A DNA stretch of 6,485 nt, taken from NCBI GenBank assembly GCA_900547915.1, contig URIN01000090.1:1-6485 (forward strand), given 5' to 3'. The notes under the pieces were generated by a model. That model was not told the origin of the DNA. It searched no databases and saw only the letters and a list, made by a program, of their open reading frames with translations. Below, one piece after another: positions 1 through 6,485 of the stretch (its first letter is position 1; every line of letters begins with the position of its first letter). The translations under genes and the position numbers were made by a program. This DNA is from an uncultured Clostridium sp. GTDB lineage: Bacteria; Bacillota; Clostridia; Oscillospirales; Acutalibacteraceae.

Positions 1-960
1 AAATTTGTTTCCTTCGGTATAACCCCAAGAATTTTTAGCGGCCGCAGTATCATTCTGCCACAGCTTTCCTAGCGCAGCGTCTGTCTGTCCGCGTTCAACA
101 TCAAACACAGCGCACCCATCAAAAACAGCGCCTACTTTATAAAATACGCAGACCTCTTTGCCCCACTCGATACCTCTGTTGTAATAATACGCAAGAAACT
201 TTTTCACATATGGGCGAAACTCGCTTTTCTGTATCCACCAGTCAAAATAGACGGCGATAGGTCTGTTTCTATCAATCATTTCACAGGCGGAGACAAGCCA
301 GTCACAAAGCCATTCCTTTGTAGGTGATATCTCTTTATCTGTTTTAGATATATTACCGCTTTTGGGCACATAAGCAGGTCCGTACAGATCGGGATAAAGT
401 CCGCGCGCACATTCTGATTCAGGGTAAAACTTTCTGGCACCGTTCATAAACCAGTAATGCTCCGCGCGGTGATTGCTTATCATAAAGCCAATTCCCTCTT
501 TATCGCAGGCAGAATGAAGCTCCGCCATATAGTCGCGCCCATTTAGCTCAGCCATATTCCAACGGTTCAGATCGCTTTTATACATTTTAATGCCGTCATG
601 ATGCTCGCCCACAGGCATGATATACCCTGCTCCGCTCTCCTTAAAAATATGTGCCCATTCCTCAGCGTCAAATTTATCAGGTTTGAATTTTTCAATAAAA
701 TCCCTGTATTCAAAATCAGCGCCGTATTTTTTACAATGGTGCAGATTACACGGACTTCCCTTTATATACATAAGTCGGGGATACCATTCATTATAAAACG
801 CAGGCACGGAATAAACGCCCCAGTGAATAAATATACCGAAGCGTTTTTCACGCAGGAATGACGGCACTTCAAACTGAGAAAGGCTTTCCCAATTGTCCTT
901 GAATTTCCCCCGGCTGATAACATCGTCAATAATTTTCAAATAATCTTCGACCTTACTCAT
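1..960 (-). CDS. Alpha-L-fucosidase, GH29 family (3'-truncated by the window edge)
   Basis: This open frame encodes 320 residues with no stop before base 1; GH29 enzymes are usually 430 or more residues, so the C-terminal end of the catalytic domain and any beta-sandwich domain are missing. GH29 enzymes are retaining exo-glycosidases that release terminal L-fucose. Seen here: the N-terminal hallmark RFGIFIHWGVYS (residues 40-51, fucose-site His46), GEHHDG (118-123, second His pair), YFDWW (238-242, where Asp240 aligns with the catalytic nucleophile Asp), FDVERG (286-291, Glu289 a candidate acid/base, not certain) and NSWGYTEG (310-317), a conserved GH29 stretch. No signal peptide is visible, so the enzyme is probably cytoplasmic and acts on imported fucosyl oligosaccharides. 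The ATG start is supported by GGAGGA at 966-971, five bases upstream. It lies 13 bases downstream of the GH123-like gene and is probably co-transcribed with it. The family call is firm; linkage specificity cannot be read. Confidence 0.94.
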   Translation of the reverse strand, partial: MSKVEDYLKIIDDVISRGKFKDNWESLSQFEVPSFLREKRFGIFIHWGVYSVPAFYNEWYPRLMYIKGSPCNLHHCKKYGADFEYRDFIEKFKPDKFDAEEWAHIFKESGAGYIMPVGEHHDGIKMYKSDLNRWNMAELNGRDYMAELHSACDKEGIGFMISNHRAEHYWFMNGARKFYPESECARGLYPDLYGPAYVPKSGNISKTDKEISPTKEWLCDWLVSACEMIDRNRPIAVYFDWWIQKSEFRPYVKKFLAYYYNRGIEWGKEVCVFYKVGAVFDGCAVFDVERGQTDAALGKLWQNDTAAAKNSWGYTEGNKF

Positions 961-973
961 AGCAATCCTCCGT

Positions 974-3388
974 TTATGAATTCAACAATATGATTATACC
1001 GCTTCCTGCATAAAGACGCAGACCTTTTTCAATGTTCACTCTGCCTCCCGCCTGCACCGTTCTTATATGAGGCTTAGAAGCGCTTTTCGGTGAAAATCCC
1101 ATAAGTTTTTCATCAATATGCGGCTTTATGAAAACAGCCTTTTTTCCAAAATTATACATGCACAAAAGTGCTTTGTCTTTTTTTATGTAAACAGTTGCCT
1201 TAACATCATCACACCCGGTATCAACGGGATTCTGAGAATGCCACCATCCGCGCATTTCACTGCTTTCTATACCGAAATCATCCCAAAGTTTATAGATATG
1301 CTGTGCGGTTTTAACTCCCCAGCCATAGCGGTTATTCATAGCATAAAGCATACCGATAAACGGGTTGCCGCCGCCTTCAAGCATTTGGCTAGTGTTACCG
1401 TAAGGCAAACCTGAAACTTCTGTTAGGATATACTCAGGCGAAAGCTTTTTATAGAGGTATCCCTCTCCTATCCACAGTGTATCCACAAAAGGCAGTATCT
1501 CCGTATACAGGTTCATACAACTGACATCACCGGCTCTTTGCTCCTCGTGGTTCCACATGTGCATATCAATCATACCGCCGCTTTGCTCAAGAACTTTTTT
1601 GGCACGTTCAACGGTAGTTCTGTCAAGTGAAGTATCATCAATATATATACCTTTGATGCCCACATTTTTTACCAACCAGTCAAGGCCCTCGATATAATAA
1701 TTATCAAGGCGAGAATCAGGGCGGACTATAAACGAAATATCGCTGTCTCCCTTATATTTTCCGTGCTTATAATAAACACGCCAAGCTGGCAGTATCTCAT
1801 TTCCGAAATATTCAGTAAGCCACTGTGGAACACCTTTCCACCACGAACGCCCGTCTCCGTTTTTGCGGTATATTATTTCATCTCCAAGCGCTTTGTACGC
1901 GAACACCTCTGCCATATGATTGCTGTGCTCACGCACAGTATAATACACATTTACCCCGATATTCCTGAATGCGGCGTACTGAACAAGATGGCGCATACTT
2001 TCAGCTTCGATAAAAGGGTAATTTATAAAAGGATGCAGATCATTTCCATGATGGATATTTACATAATTAAGGCCCAATTTTGCAGCTTCATCTACCTGCT
2101 TATATCCATTTTTAAGATTATTATAATGACTGTATCTAACAGAATAATGCTTTTTATAATCCACTGGTCTGAAAGGAGTAAAATGAAGTTCAAAATCGAA
2201 GCTGAGACTTTCTCCTTTTTTCATTTTAAATCTGCCTGTATACGCTCTCAGTGTGCAGAACTCATTGCCGGTTTCAAATTTTATTCCGCCTCTTCCTCCG
2301 TTATCCCACGTTTCCGACGGAATACGTACGGGCAAATTTTTATAATAGATATTTACAAGCGGACGTATATAATTCTGCGCTTTCCACTTAAAACGAACGC
2401 CTGCATTAACAGCACCGACATAAAAAGTATCCTGATGCTTAACAGCATCCCATTTGAAATTAACATTATGAGCAAAAGATCCTTTTGAACCAAGCCCGTT
2501 CACAAAGTGTGCACAATCTGAATTTATAGCGGCATCAAGACTTATATCGGAACATTCAAAATCATTTTTTGCTGTGATTTTTATTTTGTATTCAACAGAG
2601 CCCTCGTAATGCAGAATGCCTTTTATTTCGAGTTCAACATTTTCAGACTCTCCGGCCGAGCAGATGTCAACACTGCCACGGTCTTTTTTTAATTCCAGAT
2701 CAGAGTAAGATATGTTCTCTTGACCTACATTAAAAGAAAGCGGGCGGGCAAAGATCTTTTTCTGAACATCTGAGCATAGATTTATACCCTCGTCAAAATA
2801 ATAATCTGTATTATTAACGAATCCGCTGTTGTCAAAATGAATATCTCTTCCTAAAACACTTATCTTTCTTTCCGAAATCACAGGTTCCGTATACGGCGCA
2901 ACAGAATGATTATCTAAGAAACGCGCTGAATTAAGCCAAATCAGACGTGAAAGACGGTCAAGGTCGTTAAAGCCTCCGTTTTTTACGTATTCATCGGTAA
3001 AATGCACGGTCAAGTTAACTGTTTTTTCTCCGCAATCCGTGTCAAAAACTATTGCAGCAGATTTTGTTTTCCCCTCATTTCGAATATCTGCCTTTAAAAT
3101 CACAAAAACGGGTTGGATATGCTCTTTGCGCAAACAGATTTTCTGATTGAATTTTGTGCCGAATTTGTCAACGCCCTGAGTATTTATACACACAGCTTCA
3201 ACTTCACCGTTTACATCAACTGAATTTATAATACTTTCACCCTCGGGGAGCACAATAAGCTGAACCACAAAATTTTCACGTGCCGGCACACGCAGTTCAA
3301 GATTATCCGCAGAAATCAGCCCGTTTGTAACAGATAAGTCGGAAAAATGCTTGAACTGCATTTTTCTGTCTGCATAAAGCACTTTCAT
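974..3388 (-). CDS. Putative glycosidase, GH123-like / DUF6067-type protein
   Basis: An 804-residue protein that I recognise by motif memory as the 'glycoside hydrolase domain-containing' family related to GH123 (GH123-N/DUF6067). Members of GH123 proper are beta-N-acetylgalactosaminidases, but the activity of this branch is not established to my knowledge. Layout: a beta-rich N-terminal region (about 1-410) with the family stretch RLSRLIWLNSARF (145-157) followed by VAPYTEPV; a probable TIM-barrel region (about 420-705) with GIYIDDTSLDR (580-590), IDMHMWNHEEQRAG (607-620), WIGEGY (639-644) and EGGGNPF (671-677); and a small beta domain at the end (about 725-804). Acidic candidates for catalysis are Asp584, Asp585 and Glu642; which ones act is unknown. 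No signal peptide or membrane segment is seen, so it is probably cytoplasmic. The start is supported by GAGAGGG at 3394-3400, five bases before ATG. It is the first gene of the leftward unit, ahead of the fucosidase, and is divergent from the AraC regulator, its likely controller. GH123-like membership is fairly sure; substrate is not. Confidence 0.78.
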   Translation of the reverse strand: MKVLYADRKMQFKHFSDLSVTNGLISADNLELRVPARENFVVQLIVLPEGESIINSVDVNGEVEAVCINTQGVDKFGTKFNQKICLRKEHIQPVFVILKADIRNEGKTKSAAIVFDTDCGEKTVNLTVHFTDEYVKNGGFNDLDRLSRLIWLNSARFLDNHSVAPYTEPVISERKISVLGRDIHFDNSGFVNNTDYYFDEGINLCSDVQKKIFARPLSFNVGQENISYSDLELKKDRGSVDICSAGESENVELEIKGILHYEGSVEYKIKITAKNDFECSDISLDAAINSDCAHFVNGLGSKGSFAHNVNFKWDAVKHQDTFYVGAVNAGVRFKWKAQNYIRPLVNIYYKNLPVRIPSETWDNGGRGGIKFETGNEFCTLRAYTGRFKMKKGESLSFDFELHFTPFRPVDYKKHYSVRYSHYNNLKNGYKQVDEAAKLGLNYVNIHHGNDLHPFINYPFIEAESMRHLVQYAAFRNIGVNVYYTVREHSNHMAEVFAYKALGDEIIYRKNGDGRSWWKGVPQWLTEYFGNEILPAWRVYYKHGKYKGDSDISFIVRPDSRLDNYYIEGLDWLVKNVGIKGIYIDDTSLDRTTVERAKKVLEQSGGMIDMHMWNHEEQRAGDVSCMNLYTEILPFVDTLWIGEGYLYKKLSPEYILTEVSGLPYGNTSQMLEGGGNPFIGMLYAMNNRYGWGVKTAQHIYKLWDDFGIESSEMRGWWHSQNPVDTGCDDVKATVYIKKDKALLCMYNFGKKAVFIKPHIDEKLMGFSPKSASKPHIRTVQAGGRVNIEKGLRLYAGSGIIILLNS

Positions 3389-3431
3389 AATATCCCTCTC
3401 TTTGCAAAAGCTTGTTAATTTTTAAATCATA

Positions 3432-3460
3432 ATTATAAACTTTTTATAAATACGTGTGCA
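3432..3460 (-). promoter_or_regulatory. Predicted sigma-A promoter for the glycosidase unit
   Basis: Read on the minus strand: -35 TGCACA (3460-3455, four of six consensus bases), a 17-base spacer, then a perfect -10 TATAAT (3437-3432). Transcription would start near 3425, giving a leader of roughly 37 bases that contains the GAGAGGG ribosome site of the GH123-like gene. The weak -35 suits an activator-dependent promoter, which agrees with the AraC-type neighbour. Prediction only. Confidence 0.5.
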
Positions 3461-3484
3461 AAAAAACAACGGTTATGATATAAT
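3455..3484 (+). promoter_or_regulatory. Possible distal extended -10 promoter toward araC-type gene
   Basis: TATAAT at 3479-3484 is preceded by TGA (3476-3478), a perfect extended -10 arrangement. The -35 position (TGTGCA, 3455-3460, spacer 18) matches only three of six consensus bases. It shares this hexamer with the leftward promoter, so the two would be back to back. A transcript from here would have about 210 bases of leader before the regulator. A TATAAT match in such A/T-rich DNA may be chance. Confidence 0.3.
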
Positions 3485-3571
3485 AATTTCGCTGTATATA
3501 GAAACAGACCGTTATAAAAAAGTTACACGATAATTCCAATCTGTAATAAAATTTATATCAATAATTCTTAA

Positions 3572-3627
3572 ATTGCCGTAAGTTCGTTTGCATTTTTATA
3601 ATATAATATTTGCAAACTTCAGGCAAT
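3572..3627. repeat. Imperfect inverted repeat around the regulator promoter
   Basis: The left arm (3572-3592) begins ATTGCC and ends GTTTGCA; the right arm (3611-3627) begins TGCAAAC and ends GGCAAT. The outer six bases and inner seven bases are perfect complements, separated on the two sides by unequal spacers (8 versus 4 bases), with an 18-base all-A/T centre holding the -10 elements. It could be an operator for the neighbouring regulator or another repressor, or a DNA/RNA hairpin. Which of these is right cannot be decided from sequence. Confidence 0.55.
3573..3602 (+). promoter_or_regulatory. Predicted sigma-A promoter of the AraC-type regulator
   Basis: -35 TTGCCG (3573-3578, three leading bases match) with an 18-base spacer and -10 TATAAT (3597-3602); a second TATAAT at 3602-3607 overlaps it. 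The start would be near 3609, about 90 bases ahead of the regulator's ATG. The promoter sits inside the 3572-3627 inverted repeat, which suggests repression or autoregulation at this site. Confidence 0.45.
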
Positions 3628-3688
3628 ACACAAAACTGTACTAAAAATACAAAAATCGGAAATAAACTGTTTCCTTTTTAAAATACAC

Positions 3689-3694
3689 AGGTGA
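3689..3694 (+). promoter_or_regulatory. Ribosome binding site that sets the regulator start at 3700
   Basis: AGGTGA at 3689-3694 is a good Shine-Dalgarno match five bases before ATG 3700. A GTG at 3691 in the same frame lies inside this site, so it cannot be the start; the protein begins MYQC. Confidence 0.8.
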
Positions 3695-3699
3695 TAATT

Positions 3700-4536
3700 A
3701 TGTATCAGTGCACTTGGTTTTACACCGCAAATCTTATTCTGCCTAAAGATAAGGATATCGTGGCTGCTGCCTGGAACGTTACAGCAGATGAATTTTACAG
3801 ATATGAAATGTCCGAAGATGCGCTCGCTTTAAAAGATATGTTTTGCTTTATCCGCACAATTGAAGGTGAAGGCAGACTTGAAAAAACAGACGGAACAAAG
3901 ATTTTTTTACCAAAAAATTCCTTTACAATAATCAGAAGAAACAAAATAAAGGAATATCGCAGCGCACAGAAAATATGGAAATACTATTGGGTGGATTTTG
4001 TATGCCATTCACCTATGAAAACAAGAACAGAAAAAGTATATACAGCTGATGTTACCGAACATGAATGTGCTCTTTTCAATGAGCTTATTGACGTGGGAAG
4101 AGAATTTCCTAGCGAATTCGAATATATTAATTCCATATTCAAACATTACTTTTTCAACCTTACCAAAAAGCACATTGAAAAACCGTCTTCATCAGCACAC
4201 AGTGTAAAACTTTCCGAAGTTTGCACCTATATTCAGCAGAAACTGTATTCACGTATTACTGTCACTGAAATTGCAAATTTCTTTAATGTTTCATCACGCA
4301 GAATACATCAGATATTTAACGATTCGCTTCATGTATCTCCGAAGCAGTATATCTCTGATCTTAAAATAGAAAAAGCGAAACAGATTCTTGAAAAGACCTC
4401 AATGCCTATAATTGACATTGCGGATACGCTTGGGTATTACAGTGCATATCACTTTTCTTCCGCTTTTCAGCAGAAAACAGGATGTTCACCCAGCGCATAC
4501 AGAAGAAATTTGCTTTCAAAAAGCCACGATGAATAA
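3700..4536 (+). CDS. AraC-family transcriptional regulator
   Basis: A 278-residue DNA-binding regulator of the usual AraC size (about 270-300). The N-terminal half has the cupin-like ligand-sensing pattern: FCFIRTIEGEGRL (48-60), then a glycine/proline turn and FTIIRRNKIKEYR (75-87) and the WKYYWVDF strand (93-100), typical of sugar-responsive members. The C-terminal part holds two helix-turn-helix units: ITVTEIANFFNVSSRRIHQIF (about 186-206) and PIIDIADTLGYYSAYHFSSAF (about 236-256), followed by the family signature ending GCSPSAYRRN (261-270). The effector is unknown; a sugar released or imported by this locus is a reasonable guess. It is divergent from the two glycosidase genes and precedes the Mgl-type transporter genes on the same strand, but a terminator follows it, so it is probably transcribed alone. 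Start chosen by the AGGTGA site rather than the upstream GTG. Confidence 0.93.
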   Translation: MYQCTWFYTANLILPKDKDIVAAAWNVTADEFYRYEMSEDALALKDMFCFIRTIEGEGRLEKTDGTKIFLPKNSFTIIRRNKIKEYRSAQKIWKYYWVDFVCHSPMKTRTEKVYTADVTEHECALFNELIDVGREFPSEFEYINSIFKHYFFNLTKKHIEKPSSSAHSVKLSEVCTYIQQKLYSRITVTEIANFFNVSSRRIHQIFNDSLHVSPKQYISDLKIEKAKQILEKTSMPIIDIADTLGYYSAYHFSSAFQQKTGCSPSAYRRNLLSKSHDE

Positions 4537-4558
4537 TTTTTAAACAATTATCAATTAC

Positions 4559-4587
4559 ACGCTCCGCATATGCGGAGCGTTTTTTTT
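4559..4587 (+). terminator. Intrinsic (Rho-independent) terminator after the AraC-type gene
   Basis: A perfect 22-base palindrome (4559-4580) built on CGCTCCGC and GCGGAGCG, with a short ATAT loop, is followed by eight T residues (4580-4587). It begins 23 bases after the regulator's stop codon. The T run is on the plus strand only, so it ends rightward transcripts and separates the regulator from the transporter genes. Confidence 0.93.
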
Positions 4588-4753
4588 GCCCATTTTTTAT
4601 TTTAAATATCATAATACGTCAAAATGGTGAAATGCGATATAAACAATTTTACCGAATATAAAAATTGATTGGTTCATTGAAAAATTATTGGCAATATTAA
4701 ATATGAAAGGCACCAAAGCCTTAAATCTGACATATTGAAATAGAGTGATTGCA
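4588..4753 (+). promoter_or_regulatory. Upstream region of the mgl-type operon with a weak promoter candidate
   Basis: This A/T-rich stretch follows a terminator, so the transporter genes need a promoter here. The best pairs I see are weak: TTCATT (4673-4678), 16 bases, TATTAA (4695-4700), or TTGAAA (4677-4682), 19 bases, TATGAA (4702-4707). A small palindrome ATTGGCAAT (4687-4695) overlaps the first -10, and a 5-base-pair hairpin AAGGC/GCCTT (4707-4722) lies just downstream. The overlap would suit an operator, but none of these is secure. The ribosome site is a modest GAGTG at 4743-4747. Confidence 0.4.
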
Positions 4754-5824
4754 ATGAAAAAATTTTTATCGCTTATTACAGCCATGCTTTTTACAGTTTT
4801 CTGCCTTACTGCATGTTCAGGCAGCACTTCAGCAGGCAAAGGCGAAATATCCGTACTTTACTACACTTTCAGTGACACCTATATATCGGGTGTGCGTGCA
4901 AGCCTTGACAAAATACTGAGCGATGCCGGGCTTAACTACAATGATTATGACGCAAACAGCAGTCAGACAACACAGACGGAACAGGTTCACACAGCTATTG
5001 CCAAAGGCTCTTCAATGCTGATAGTGAATGTTGTGGACACCGGCTCAAATGATGCTGCGCAGAACATTGTAAACCTGGCAAAAGCGCAAAATATACCCGT
5101 AATATTCTTTAACCGATCAGTTGACGAAAGTGTTGTTACAAGTTATGAGAAATGCGTATTTGTAGGCACGGATTATGAAATGGCAGGCCATATGCAGGGG
5201 GAAATGATAGGAAACTATCTTCTGCAAAACTATGATAAGCTTGACCTGAACAAAGACGGAAAAATAAGTTACGTTATGTTCAAAGGTCAAGAGGGAAATC
5301 TTGAGGCAATAGCGAGAACGCAGTACGCTGTTGAGGACTGCAATGCCATATTGAAGGAAGCGGGAAAACCGGAGATTGAATTTTACGATTCCGGAAACAC
5401 AAACAAATACCTTGTAGATCAGGACGGCAACTGGTCTTCCGCAGCGGCAACGAACTATATGAGCACTATTCTTGCAAGGCACAGTACGTCTAGCAACAAT
5501 ATGGTTGAACTTGTAATAGCAAATAATGACGAAATGGCGCTTGGAGCTATTTCTGCTTTGCAGAGCGCAGGATATAACAAGGGCGCAGGATCTGTTGTTA
5601 TACCTGTTTTCGGAATTGACGCCACAGACGCCGCTAAATCTAAAATAGCAGACGGCTCTATGGCAGGTACTATCAAACAAGACGGCGAAGGTATGGCACA
5701 GGCAATAAAGACAATAGTTGACAATTTCAACTCCTCCGCCGCTCCGCTAAACGGACTTGACCCCGAAAACACTGTAGGCAACTGGAGGGTAAATGTGCCT
5801 TACTCCGTCTACACAGGCGAATAA
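4754..5824 (+). CDS. mglB: MglB-like galactose/glucose-type ABC transporter substrate-binding lipoprotein
   Basis: A 356-residue periplasmic-binding-type protein that captures a sugar outside the membrane and delivers it to an Mgl-type importer. Residues 1-20 form a lipoprotein signal peptide (KK, hydrophobic core) ending in lipobox LTAC, so Cys21 is lipidated and anchors it to the membrane. Compared from memory with E. coli MglB: the EF-hand-like calcium loop DLNKDGKIS (164-172) and its distant ligand Glu252 are conserved, as are sugar-site positions Asp41, Asn120, Arg188, Trp227, Asn258 and Asp289. Four others differ conservatively: Phe16 is Tyr43, His152 is Asn182, Asp154 is Glu184 and Asn256 is Gln309. 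This keeps the fold and calcium site but may shift ligand preference. The ATG at 4754 is preferred over an in-frame GTG at 4745, because the GTG lies within the ribosome site and ATG gives the standard MKK start. The ATPase gene follows 16 bases later, so they form an operon. Confidence 0.9.
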   Translation: MKKFLSLITAMLFTVFCLTACSGSTSAGKGEISVLYYTFSDTYISGVRASLDKILSDAGLNYNDYDANSSQTTQTEQVHTAIAKGSSMLIVNVVDTGSNDAAQNIVNLAKAQNIPVIFFNRSVDESVVTSYEKCVFVGTDYEMAGHMQGEMIGNYLLQNYDKLDLNKDGKISYVMFKGQEGNLEAIARTQYAVEDCNAILKEAGKPEIEFYDSGNTNKYLVDQDGNWSSAAATNYMSTILARHSTSSNNMVELVIANNDEMALGAISALQSAGYNKGAGSVVIPVFGIDATDAAKSKIADGSMAGTIKQDGEGMAQAIKTIVDNFNSSAAPLNGLDPENTVGNWRVNVPYSVYTGE

Positions 5825-5840
5825 AACGGAAGTGTGTTTT

Positions 5841-6441
5841 ATGGATAAAAACAATGTGCTGTTAAAAATGGAAGGCATAACAAAAAGCTTTCCGGGAGTG
5901 AAAGCACTTGACGGTGTTTCTATAACCGTAAAAGCAGGCACCGTTCACGCTCTTATGGGTGAGAACGGCGCCGGGAAATCTACACTTATGAAATGTCTTT
6001 TCGGCGTATATGCAAAAGACAGCGGAAAAATATTTTTAAACGGTGAGGAAGTAAATTTCAGGAATTCGAAAGAGGCACTTGAAAACGGAGTAGCAATGGT
6101 GCACCAAGAATTAAACCAAGCTCTCAAACGCAGTGTTATGGACAACATGTGGTTAGGACGCCTTCCCACTGTTTCAAAATTCATACCTCTCACAAGTGAA
6201 AAAAGAATGTATGAGCAGTCTAAAGAAGTGTTTGACACCCTTGGTCTTGACATAGACCCCAAATTGACCATGGCAAAGATGCCTGTATCCCAAAGACAGA
6301 TGGTGGAAATAGCAAAAGCCGTTTCATATAACGCTAAAGTAATAGTGTTTGACGAACCGACATCTTCCCTTACTGACGCCGAGGCACAGAGGCTTTTCGG
6401 AATAATCGAATCCCTGAAACAAAAAGGCTGCGGTATTATAT
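5841..6441 (+). CDS. mglA: MglA-like sugar ABC transporter ATP-binding protein (truncated by contig end)
   Basis: The first 200 codons of a protein normally about 500 residues long with two ATPase domains; only most of the first domain is present. It powers sugar uptake on the inner face of the membrane. Motifs seen: [13 protein letters not shown] (15-27, typical start of the family), Walker [10 protein letters not shown] (40-48), Q-loop Gln89 in MVHQELN (86-92), the family stretch [10 protein letters not shown] (98-107), the signature-region [12 protein letters not shown] (149-160) and Walker [13 protein letters not shown] (167-178). The match to E. coli MglA is close throughout, down to GCGII (196-200), where YISH with the H-loop His should follow. 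Instead the adapter sequence begins. The frame stays open through the adapter, so automated translation would add a false tail from residue 201. The start has GGAAG at 5828-5832 and ATG eight bases later. An MglC-type permease gene is expected beyond the window. Confidence 0.94.
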
Positions 6442-6485
6442 CTGTCTCTTATACACATCTCCGAGCCCACGAGACGGACTCCTAT
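6442..6485. other. Untrimmed Illumina Nextera adapter (sequencing artefact)
   Basis: CTGTCTCTTATACACATCT (6442-6460) is the reverse complement of the 19-base Tn5 mosaic end. CCGAGCCCACGAGAC (6461-6475) completes the Nextera read-2 transposase adapter. GGACTCCT (6476-6483) matches the i7 index N705, and AT (6484-6485) starts the P7-side sequence. The order is exactly that of a read running through a short library insert. This segment is not genomic and should be removed. Confidence 0.97.

Larger units (their letters stand above)
3389..3699. promoter_or_regulatory. Divergent regulatory region between glycosidase unit and AraC regulator
   Basis: This 311-base stretch is strongly A/T-rich and holds no convincing reading frame. 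It carries promoter-like elements for both directions, an imperfect inverted repeat (3572-3627) and two copies of ACSGTTAT (3469-3476 and 3508-3515, 39 bases apart). A regulator transcribed divergently from the genes it controls is the usual arrangement for AraC-family sugar regulators, so operators are expected here. No cre-type catabolite site was recognised. Confidence 0.7.

Noticed and set aside
38..45. NotI site GCGGCCGC near the left edge, suggesting vector sequence
   Set aside because: It lies within the uninterrupted fucosidase reading frame (coding an Ala run), and coding continues to base 1 with conserved GH29 residues.
1763..2488. A 241-codon plus-strand reading frame opposite the GH123-like gene
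   Set aside because: It has no ribosome site or recognisable domain and lies wholly antisense to a well-supported gene; it is a shadow of A/T-rich coding.
3508..3515. ACCGTTAT and ACGGTTAT (3469-3476) as AraC half-sites
   Set aside because: Two 8-base near matches 39 bases apart do not extend to the usual 17-20 base half-site, so the evidence is too thin for a separate call.
4621..4650. A catabolite-control (cre) site near TGAAATGCGATATAAACA upstream of mglB
   Set aside because: The spacing and central CG context do not fit the 14-base cre consensus.
5117..5680. A 187-codon minus-strand reading frame opposite mglB
   Set aside because: It is antisense to a clear family member; its Cys/Arg/Val-rich sequence shows no domain and no ribosome site.
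6442..6460. A real Tn5/IS50-type transposon end
   Set aside because: The mosaic end is followed directly by the Nextera adapter remainder, an i7 barcode and P7-side bases, in library order. No transposase or target duplication is present.

Overview
The window looks like a contig from an AT-rich, low-GC Gram-positive anaerobe, most likely a gut-type Clostridia/Bacillota bacterium. This rests on the A/T-rich intergenic DNA, frequent AGA and ATA codons, a lipoprotein-type binding protein and the gene families present. No rRNA or other marker is present, so the taxonomy is inferred. The sequence is a sugar/glycan-utilisation locus that is cut at both ends.

Layout: on the minus strand a two-gene unit is read leftwards. 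It starts with an 804-residue putative glycosidase of the GH123-like/DUF6067 type (974-3388). After a 13-base gap comes a GH29 alpha-L-fucosidase (960 down to base 1) that runs off the left edge. A 311-base A/T-rich divergent regulatory region (3389-3699) carries plausible promoters in both directions and an imperfect inverted repeat around one of them. On the plus strand follow an AraC-family regulator (3700-4536), a strong intrinsic terminator (4559-4587), a second intergenic region (4588-4753), an MglB-like sugar-binding lipoprotein (4754-5824) and the first 200 codons of an MglA-like ABC transporter ATPase (from 5841).

Working model (inference): the Mgl-type ABC importer brings in galactose or a related sugar or small glycoside. 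The two glycosidases, which have no signal peptides and so should be cytoplasmic, remove fucose and probably another sugar from imported glycans. The AraC-type regulator would control the divergent glycosidase genes and perhaps itself. The permease gene (mglC-like) is expected to the right of the window.

The last 44 bases (6442-6485) are not biological. They match the Illumina Nextera transposase adapter (Tn5 mosaic end, read-2 adapter remainder, an 8-base i7 index and two bases of the P7 side). The mglA reading frame is native only up to about base 6441. I found no CRISPR array, tRNA, rRNA, insertion sequence or clear sign of a new defence or mobile system.
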